31,998 nt of DNA from NCBI GenBank assembly GCA_045576355.1, contig JAZNGG010000026.1:1-31998 (forward strand), in the 5' to 3' direction. A model generated the notes under the pieces. That model ran no database searches. It saw nothing but the letters and a program-made list of their open reading frames with translations, and was not told the DNA's origin. The translations under genes and the position numbers were made by a program. How positions within the stretch are numbered: position 1 is the stretch's first letter; each line of letters begins with the position of its first letter. This stretch comes from Liminaster sp045576355 (GTDB lineage: Bacteria; Bacteroidota; Bacteroidia; Bacteroidales; UBA3663). Shown piece by piece: positions 26,985-31,998 of the stretch.

Positions 26985-28592
26985 ATGAAGCCATTATCTT
27001 TTAGACGTTTCGTCTTAGCTTGTCTTATTACATTGAGTACCTCGCTCTCCGCACAAGACATCGAGCGATGGGATCTGTATGAAGTCTCCTTGCCTGTCCG
27101 AGAAGAGGCCGATAACCCTTTCAAAGTAAAACTCACTGCGACATTTACCTGCCCGGACACCTCCATCACAGTGCATGGTTTTTATGACGGAAATCACACC
27201 TATCGTGTCCGTTTCATGCCGACACATATAGGCAGTTGGAGCTATACGACGAACAGTCCAATTAAAGCTTTAAATAATAAAAAAGGGAGTTTTAAGTGCA
27301 TTGCCCCTACCGGTAATAATCACGGACTTGTCACCGTCTCTACCGATGGTATGAATTTTGCTTACGCAGATGGCACCAGATTTCTTCCCGTCGGAACCAC
27401 AGCCTACGGATGGACACAAGGGAGCGAAGAAAAGAAGGCACAGACTCTCCAGACACTCCGGGAGTCAGGATTCAACAAAGTCCGCATGTGTATCTTCCCG
27501 GCAGCGAGTCATTTCGTAGGCTATGATCCGGAAGCGTTGCCTTTCCAATGCAAAAGGACACAAGACGAATCAACTCAAAAGTTTAAATACGATTGGGACT
27601 TTACAAGACCCAATCCTCAATATTTCCAAAACATCGAGGACTGCATCGTCCGCCTTCGTCAGCAAGGGATAGAGGCAGACCTGATTCTCTTTCACCCCTA
27701 TGACAAAGGGCGATGGGGACTCGACGCTATGCCGATGGCAGACAACCTCGCCTATCTCTCCTACATCGAGGCTCGTTTCAGCGCTTATAGCAACGTGTGG
27801 TGGTCCATGGCCAATGAGTTTGATCTCATCAAAACCAAAACTTGGAAGGATTGGGACTTAATGTCTAAACATCTGACCGACCGCGACCCTTATGGACACC
27901 TGTGCTCCATCCATGGAGCTACGGCAACCTATTACGACTATTGGCTCCCCCAGTTCACCCACACCAGCATCCAGGACGAAGCTCCTGTGCTACATCCCGG
28001 TCGGGCTGCCATCGTAAGAAATATCTATCATAAACCGGTCATATTCGATGAGATCTGCTACGAAGGCAACGTCATCAATCGATGGGGCAGACTGAGTGGA
28101 CAGGAGATCTGTTACCGCATGTGGAACGCTCTGATGTCGGGTACCTATGTGACCCATGGAGAGTGCCTGGCTGCCGGAGAGAGTTTCATATCGCGGGGAG
28201 GAAAAATGATAGGCGACGGTTGGCGTCGTGTCCGATTTATGCGTAACATCATCGAGGATGCACCCGACTATTGGCAACCGGCAGACGTCAGCCGAGACGA
28301 AAAGACCGCGACTGCCGGTCAAGGGCACTATCTCATATGGTTAGGTCAGGAAGTTGCAGACACATGGCTCTTTTCTTTACCCACTAAAAATGCTAATCAC
28401 GAAAAACTACAGCCGGGCATACGCTTTAAGGTGGAGATCATCGACACATGGAATATGACCATCCGTGACGTACCGGGAGAGTTTGAAACTGCCAAATTCG
28501 GAGATGACAAATATCGTCTCTATGACAAGTCACTCAGCAAAATACAGATACCCTACTCTCCTTATATATTACTGCGCGTGACCCGAATGTAG
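26985..28592 (+). CDS. Secreted DUF5060/DUF4038-type glycoside hydrolase
   Basis: A 535-aa secreted protein with a signal peptide cleaved near SLSA-Q (residue 23). An N-terminal DUF5060-like beta-sandwich (about 25-110, ending GSWSYTT...GSF) precedes a TIM barrel (about 120-450) of the DUF4038/apiosidase-like kind and a short beta-sandwich (DUF5605-like). The probable acid/base is Glu278 in WWSMANEF and the nucleophile Glu356 in IFDEICYEG, as in clan GH-A enzymes. The substrate is unknown; relatives act on plant-type glycans such as apiose-containing pectin. It begins five bases after the fusion gene stop, so it is clearly co-transcribed and probably translationally coupled. This may indicate an unexpected link to muropeptide processing, or simple co-expression. 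Confidence 0.8.
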   Translation: MKPLSFRRFVLACLITLSTSLSAQDIERWDLYEVSLPVREEADNPFKVKLTATFTCPDTSITVHGFYDGNHTYRVRFMPTHIGSWSYTTNSPIKALNNKKGSFKCIAPTGNNHGLVTVSTDGMNFAYADGTRFLPVGTTAYGWTQGSEEKKAQTLQTLRESGFNKVRMCIFPAASHFVGYDPEALPFQCKRTQDESTQKFKYDWDFTRPNPQYFQNIEDCIVRLRQQGIEADLILFHPYDKGRWGLDAMPMADNLAYLSYIEARFSAYSNVWWSMANEFDLIKTKTWKDWDLMSKHLTDRDPYGHLCSIHGATATYYDYWLPQFTHTSIQDEAPVLHPGRAAIVRNIYHKPVIFDEICYEGNVINRWGRLSGQEICYRMWNALMSGTYVTHGECLAAGESFISRGGKMIGDGWRRVRFMRNIIEDAPDYWQPADVSRDEKTATAGQGHYLIWLGQEVADTWLFSLPTKNANHEKLQPGIRFKVEIIDTWNMTIRDVPGEFETAKFGDDKYRLYDKSLSKIQIPYSPYILLRVTRM

Positions 28593-28605
28593 CGATGGCT
28601 CGCTT

Positions 28606-28651
28606 GGTTGAGGAGTTGAAGGGTTGAGAGGTTGAGGAGTTGAAGGGTTGA
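28606..28651 (+). repeat. Two direct 22-bp GGTTGAGG-type repeats
   Basis: Identical 22-bp units at 28606-28627 and 28630-28651 (period 24), each starting GGTTGAGGAGTTGAAGG. They are related to 2831-2852. They begin 13 bp after the stop of the upstream glycosidase gene. Confidence 0.75.
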
Positions 28652-28690
28652 TTTATACCTCTCAACTAAAATTATCTCAAACAAATTTCA

Positions 28691-28760
28691 CACAAAGCGC
28701 ACATGCTTCGCAGAGTTTACCATCCGGATGGGAAGCACTGGGGAGCATGTGCGCTCTGTG
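28691..28760. terminator. Long inverted repeat between convergent genes
   Basis: The arms 28691-28707 and 28744-28760 are 17 bp with a single mismatch; the core AGCGCACATGCT/AGCATGTGCGCT is perfect. The 36-nt loop starts with CTTCGC-type sequence. On the plus strand it is followed by GTTTTATT, so it could terminate the upstream operon. A second, looser arm (CTTCGCGGGTTCTGTGTGAG, 28784-28803) could pair with the left flank as a larger alternative fold. Confidence 0.6.
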
Positions 28761-28837
28761 GTTTTATTCCCTTTGGTCATGAGCTTCGCGGGTTCTGTGT
28801 GAGACAATTTTAGGAAAGAGGAAAGAGGAGCCATCTG

Positions 28838-28980
28838 CCATAGCGGACAAAGTCCACGAGCCATAGCTATCGCCATCTTCCATAGCGGACAAAGTCCCCA
28901 TGCCATCGCCATAGCGGACGAAGTCCACGAGCCATAGCTATCGCCATCGCCATAGCGGGACGAAGTCCCCATGCCATCGC
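28838..28980. repeat. Higher-order tandem repeat with triloop mini-hairpins
   Basis: Two copies of a ~71-bp unit (28838-28908 and 28909-28980), each made of two CCATAGCGG-headed subunits at 28838, 28880, 28909 and 28950. Each subunit contains a short perfect palindrome with a three-base loop: GGAC-AAA-GTCC (28845-28855, 28887-28897), GGAC-GAA-GTCC (28916-28926) and GGGAC-GAA-GTCCC (28957-28969). Spacing and content exclude a CRISPR array. The cluster lies between convergent genes. Confidence 0.8.
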
Positions 28981-28981
28981 A

Positions 28982-29022
28982 GGGCGCAGCCCCTAAACCC
29001 CTAAACCATTAAACCATTAAAC
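28982..29022. repeat. GGGC-GCA-GCCC hairpin plus four 8-bp tandem units
   Basis: A perfect mini-hairpin GGGC-GCA-GCCC at 28982-28992, then CCCTAAAC twice (28991-29006) and CATTAAAC twice (29007-29022). The PP2C stop codon (29017-29019) and its last sense codon lie inside the final unit, so the repeat supplies the end of that gene. Confidence 0.75.
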
Positions 29023-30105
29023 CAAAGGCATCGCAACTTCAGGAACCTCCTTTTTAACTTCATCCTCGGAATTCACTTCGATAGTTTCAGCATCCTTCTT
29101 TCGCCACTTCACCATGTAAGCGATACTACCTGCCAGGAGCAAGGCCACACCAACCCAAAACAACACTTTCCACAGCGAAAGACGATGCATCACAGAGGAA
29201 AAGATATTAGGTCGCTGAGACTCATGGTTCGTTGGCGTCTCCTCAGATTGAGTCTCTTCGGCCACATCCTCGACCAATCCTCGGATCACATCTTCCTCAC
29301 TTTCCTGATCACCCTCTTCGGCCACGACGCCCTCTATCGGGATTAAGTAGGCGGTGTAGTTGTCCCTTGTCTCACCTGCGCACACTCCACGGATGGCCTC
29401 CAGTTTTTCCTCGTCGTTCAGAGCCTTGTCGGCGACTATCGAACACAGCTTTTCATTGGTCAGTTGCTCCATCACACCATCTGAACAAAGGAAAAAATAA
29501 TCCCCCTCTCGGACATCCCTGAAAGAGAAAATATCTGCCTTACATCTACGCTCCTGATGGGGTTGCATGGCGCGTGTGATAATATTCTTATGCGGGTAGT
29601 TCTGAGCCTCCTCCTCCGTCAGCTCTCCGGCACGCAACAGATCGTTGACCAGCGAGTGATCAGAAGACTGATAGACGATACCCAAACGACCTTTCTCCAC
29701 ATCTGTACATGTCGGGCGCAAGTGATAGATGCGACTATCACCAATATGAGCGACCAAACAACCTTCGCTATGCAAACACAGGCAGGTCATCGTGGTTCCC
29801 ATCTTCTTCATTCCCCCGGAGTCTTTCTTGTCCAGCTCATCATACGCATGCGCCAAAGCCTCTCTAAACATATCGGCAGTCACCACCGGAGCAGCCTCCA
29901 AAACATGGTTCAAAGAGGAACCTAACACCTCGCAGACCGTTTGACTCGCCACTTCTCCGTTTTCATGTCCACCCACACCGTCGCAGAGGACAAACACCCG
30001 GTTACGATCATTGGCTTCGGACGCCGAGGGATATATACAGTCTTCCTGATTATCCTTTCTCCCGATCTCACTAAAAGAGAGGGGTTGTCTGATTGTAATT
30101 TTCAT
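29017..30105 (-). CDS. Membrane-anchored PP2C-type Ser/Thr phosphatase
   Basis: A 362-aa protein. The PP2C catalytic domain spans about residues 1-255: metal-binding Asp18 and Asp22 in KDNQED, Asp42 in DGVGG (42-46), GTTM (103-106), IGDSRIY (121-127), LCSDGVM with Asp209, and Asp248 in RDNYTA. An acidic linker (262-300) leads to one transmembrane helix (about 312-332) and a charged tail. The topology suggests a cytoplasmic phosphatase tethered to the inner membrane. A TTG at 30111 is possible, but ATG at 30105 gives the normal MKITIRQPLSFSEIG start, six bases past the FHA stop, so translation is probably coupled. No kinase is in the window. The last codons lie in an intergenic repeat. Confidence 0.93.
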   Translation of the reverse strand: MKITIRQPLSFSEIGRKDNQEDCIYPSASEANDRNRVFVLCDGVGGHENGEVASQTVCEVLGSSLNHVLEAAPVVTADMFREALAHAYDELDKKDSGGMKKMGTTMTCLCLHSEGCLVAHIGDSRIYHLRPTCTDVEKGRLGIVYQSSDHSLVNDLLRAGELTEEEAQNYPHKNIITRAMQPHQERRCKADIFSFRDVREGDYFFLCSDGVMEQLTNEKLCSIVADKALNDEEKLEAIRGVCAGETRDNYTAYLIPIEGVVAEEGDQESEEDVIRGLVEDVAEETQSEETPTNHESQRPNIFSSVMHRLSLWKVLFWVGVALLLAGSIAYMVKWRKKDAETIEVNSEDEVKKEVPEVAMPLV

Positions 30106-30111
30106 AAGCAA

Positions 30112-30660
30112 TTATCCGATTTGAGTGGCTTCTTCATCAGTCTCTTCTAAGTAAATATCTGTTCTACCCAATGTAAGACAATCACCGAACTTCAATTGCA
30201 AGATGTCATTCCGCTGGATAGGTTTTCCATTTAAAACAACAATATTCTTCGAATTGATCTCCACCAATCGGTGTTCTATACCATTGGGACCTTTCACCAC
30301 ATCGATCTGTACATGCCGGCGACTCATATATTCATCATGAGTAATCTGAATATCCGCTTTACCGGATTTGGCAATACGACCGATGACATTGCTTCCCATT
30401 TTCAGCGGACAATGCTGTTCACTTTTACCGACTCTGATTTGCCCCATATCCATCGACAATTGCTTCAAATGACCCGGAAGTTGGGTCGGGTCATCATCTG
30501 CGCCATGTCCTCCCTGACCAGCAGCACCGCTTTGATAGACATTGGCTGCAGCCTTAAAGTGACAGATAGGGCACTCTACGATCTTATGCTGATAACCGGG
30601 CACTTCCGGAAAGGATAGGCGCGTACGGCAATTGGGACAGACTAAAAATATTTTTCCCAT
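30112..30660 (-). CDS. Zinc-ribbon and FHA domain protein
   Basis: A 182-aa cytoplasmic protein. Residues 1-40 carry two CxxC pairs (Cys8/11 and Cys30/33), a zinc-ribbon-like module. A Gly/Asp-rich linker (44-60) leads to an FHA domain (about 85-172) with Gly94-Arg95, the SRRH motif (Ser113-His116) and Asn144-Gly145, the residues that contact phosphothreonine in this family. The conserved core is complete, so phosphopeptide binding is expected. It sits between the EF-hand-like membrane protein gene (13 bp upstream) and the PP2C phosphatase gene (6 bp downstream), a typical reader-plus-eraser pairing. The zinc ribbon resembles those of bacterial stress-signalling adapters, but its partner is unknown. 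Confidence 0.88.
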   Translation of the reverse strand: MGKIFLVCPNCRTRLSFPEVPGYQHKIVECPICHFKAAANVYQSGAAGQGGHGADDDPTQLPGHLKQLSMDMGQIRVGKSEQHCPLKMGSNVIGRIAKSGKADIQITHDEYMSRRHVQIDVVKGPNGIEHRLVEINSKNIVVLNGKPIQRNDILQLKFGDCLTLGRTDIYLEETDEEATQIG

Positions 30661-30673
30661 AACATCTTAATAT

Positions 30674-31621
30674 TTAAACCAACAGACTCACATCAGCATC
30701 ATTCATATAGTCGGGCATATCTGTATTTTGTGCCAGCAATGCTCCGTCATCCGGAGTCATCTCTGCCAGATCTTGAGCAGATATGTTCATCTCGCTTACA
30801 TTATACAATTCGCTCTCCACGATCTCACCATCTCCATTCTCATCGACGGACATAATATCCATCACGCCATCGTTATCCACGTCTATCATTACAGCGTCAT
30901 ATCCACCGATTTCCACTTGAGCTGCAGTCATGGCACTTCCATCGGGAGCAGTCACGACTTCCACACCCAAGACCTTTATATCTGCATTGTCTGATGTATT
31001 ATCCACCAGCTGCGCATCGGGTTCTATCTCCGGTGTCATAACGTTTTCTCCATCGACAGGCACGTCATCGGCGACTTCTACACCGTCGGTCACGGCATCA
31101 TAATCTATCTTAGCCTGATATTCGGCTCTCTCTGCCGGGGACATACTCTCCCATTCACTTTCATAATAGGTGTTATAGACGTGCCCTCTCCATTCAAATA
31201 CCCCTCCGGCACCGACTTGTGCCCGGGCATCGGCAAAAGCTTCACCAAACGAAGCATCATCATCCACCTGTGCCACCTTGATTCCCTCACTGGTGGCAAT
31301 GATGGCATCCTGCGGAGCAGGTGTTTCAGGTTCAGTTACCGCATTAGCGCCAACAGTACCTGTGGCAGCTGCAGATGCGTAAGTTCCTTCTCCCCCCTCT
31401 GCCGTAGCAGCAATCACCTCTTCGTTGGGATCATTATCAAGCGTAGAGGCAAAAGCAACTCCCGCCATAGCACTTGCGGCACCGGCGGCAAATCCTCCGG
31501 CAGCGTAGGCCACCTTTTCTCCCGTTCCCGTCTTTTTATCGGTGGTTACAGCCTCACTCTTCGGGGCACTGGTTTTTGTTGTCTTAGACTGATTTAAAAC
31601 TTGGGTTTCTTCGTTATTCAT
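30674..31621 (-). CDS. Acidic protein with a hydrophobic Ala/Gly segment and EF-hand-like calcium loops
   Basis: A 315-aa protein not recognised as a named family. A polar Thr/Lys-rich N-terminus (1-36) precedes a hydrophobic Ala/Gly-rich segment (about 37-60), which could be a membrane span or a loose helical anchor; there is no signal peptidase site. A segment at 140-170 (VFEWRGHVYNTYY) looks like a compact folded module. Asp-rich loops at 247-255 (DVDNDGVMD) and 260-267 (DENGDGEI) fit calcium-binding EF-hand or dockerin-type loops. The rest is strongly acidic. It is the first gene of the operon with the FHA and PP2C genes, so it may be the signal input or a substrate of that circuit; this is inference from position only. 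Confidence 0.75.
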   Translation of the reverse strand: MNNEETQVLNQSKTTKTSAPKSEAVTTDKKTGTGEKVAYAAGGFAAGAASAMAGVAFASTLDNDPNEEVIAATAEGGEGTYASAAATGTVGANAVTEPETPAPQDAIIATSEGIKVAQVDDDASFGEAFADARAQVGAGGVFEWRGHVYNTYYESEWESMSPAERAEYQAKIDYDAVTDGVEVADDVPVDGENVMTPEIEPDAQLVDNTSDNADIKVLGVEVVTAPDGSAMTAAQVEIGGYDAVMIDVDNDGVMDIMSVDENGDGEIVESELYNVSEMNISAQDLAEMTPDDGALLAQNTDMPDYMNDADVSLLV

Positions 31622-31669
31622 AGTTTTATTGTTTTTATAGAGTTATATGATTCGATTCCTGTTACGATG

Positions 31670-31677
31670 CAAAAATA
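31670..31677 (-). promoter_or_regulatory. Predicted -7 box of the EF-hand/FHA/PP2C operon
   Basis: The minus strand reads TATTTTTG, an exact TAnnTTTG. It lies 48 bp before the ATG at 31621. A TTTG (31696-31693) sits 15 bp further upstream, closer than the usual 19-21 bp. Confidence 0.55.
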
Positions 31678-31839
31678 CAAAATTCTTATAAACAAACTCT
31701 AAAATGAAGTCTATTTTGTATCAAATGGCAGGATTAAAGGATGAAATCTTAAGAGCTAAACTCCAAAGATTCGTTTTCATATAATAAATAAACCTTATTA
31801 CTCAAATAAACATTTTTTAAGGATTGGATTGTTTCTCCT

Positions 31840-31871
31840 CTTGACATCGGCTTCTCGATGTTGTATCTTTG
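31840..31871 (+). promoter_or_regulatory. Rightward promoter for the edge RNA
   Basis: CTTG at 31840-31843, a 20-bp spacer, and TATCTTTG at 31864-31871, an exact TAnnTTTG. Transcription would start near 31875 and run off the window; no start codon with a long frame follows. Confidence 0.6.
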
Positions 31872-31874
31872 CAG

Positions 31875-31998
31875 TAAGCAAATGATTTGATTTTTATCGA
31901 CATTGTACAGCCTCAAGGGCTGAAGTGATATATTTATAGCCCACTTAGGGGTCATACATCGTTTAGCGAGGAGAGATCGACGGGATCTTCTCCTCGCT
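31875..31998 (+). ncRNA. Candidate small RNA or attenuated leader, cut by the window edge
   Basis: It starts at a consensus promoter and has no usable open frame (ATG at 31882 stops after two codons). Two structures are visible: CAGCC-TCAAG-GGCTG (31908-31922) and the long hairpin at 31965-31998. I do not recognise a riboswitch or a tRNA. A 6S-like or Bacteroidales-1-type RNA is a possibility I could not confirm, and so is a leader for a gene to the right. Confidence 0.4.
31965..31998 (+). terminator. Strong hairpin at right edge
   Basis: AGCGAGGAGA (31965-31974) pairs perfectly with TCTCCTCGCT (31989-31998), and the stem continues with GATC (31975-31978) against GATC (31984-31987), leaving one bulged T and a 5-nt loop. 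A U-tract would lie just beyond the window, so terminator or attenuator function is likely but unproven. Confidence 0.6.

Noticed and set aside
28688..28972. 94-codon open frame on the minus strand through the repeats
   Set aside because: It is a low-complexity translation of the tandem repeat (repeated MAMA and GLCPLW), has no promoter, and crosses the long inverted repeat.
28838..28980. Possible CRISPR array
   Set aside because: The units recur together with the sequence between them, so there are no unique spacers, spacing is irregular (42, 29, 41 bp) and no cas genes are present.
30106..30111. TTG start for the PP2C gene at 30111
   Set aside because: It would add only two residues; the ATG at 30105 gives the conserved start and sits a normal distance from the preceding stop.
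31749..31955. 68-codon open frame on the minus strand near the right edge
   Set aside because: No family resemblance, no -7 box at its start, and it runs opposite to the better-supported promoter and hairpin structure. It could still be a small gene, but I cannot support it.
1..31998. tRNA, rRNA or insertion sequence
   Set aside because: I checked all gaps over 300 bp and the gene junctions and found no tRNA-like fold, ribosomal sequence or transposase. A tRNA scan would be the decisive test.

Overview
The window looks like chromosomal DNA from a member of the Bacteroidota, order Bacteroidales; I cannot place it to family or genus. The evidence is the TAnnTTTG promoter -7 boxes in front of several genes, A-rich start regions without Shine-Dalgarno sequences, many lipoprotein and type I signal peptides, a TamL-type outer-membrane lipoprotein, an NagZ-like GH3 domain fused to a beta-lactamase fold, and GH115 and GH2 glycosidases. 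The middle (about 5.8-25.5 kb) is AT-rich; both ends are visibly richer in GC. I see no tRNA, rRNA, insertion sequence, phage gene or CRISPR array.

Layout. (1) 333-5387, minus strand: nfnA-nfnB (electron-bifurcating ferredoxin:NADP+ oxidoreductase) and tamL (BamA/TamA-like lipoprotein). (2) 5863-16655, plus strand: murB, a PhnP-like metallo-beta-lactamase-fold hydrolase, a DUF695-like protein, uvrB, fhs, a secreted prolyl oligopeptidase lipoprotein, a DUF4465-like lipoprotein and an MFS transporter. This is mostly housekeeping DNA. (3) 16656-17192: a convergent intergenic region with two related hairpin repeats. (4) 17193-22078, minus strand: a GH115-GH2 glycosidase pair. (5) 22297-28592, plus strand: a tight three-gene operon of a UshA-type 5'-nucleotidase lipoprotein, the GH3/serine-hydrolase fusion and a DUF5060/DUF4038-type glycosidase. 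(6) 28593-29022: a dense cluster of tandem and inverted repeats, including five GNA/AAA-triloop mini-hairpins. (7) 29017-31621, minus strand: an operon of an EF-hand-like membrane protein, a zinc-ribbon/FHA protein and a membrane-anchored PP2C phosphatase. (8) Right edge: a plus-strand promoter followed by a structured region ending in a strong hairpin, a candidate small RNA or attenuated leader.

How the parts may work together. The GH3/serine-hydrolase fusion resembles the separate Bacillus NagZ and AmiE enzymes joined in one chain and probably removes GlcNAc and stem peptide from muropeptides in the periplasm. The nucleotidase and the third glycosidase are co-transcribed with it. The PP2C-FHA pair is half of a Ser/Thr phospho-signalling circuit whose kinase is not in the window. 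The least explained features are the repeat cluster at 28.6-29.0 kb, the candidate RNA at the right edge, and two promoters (uvrB and tamL) so close to the start codon that leaderless mRNAs are predicted.
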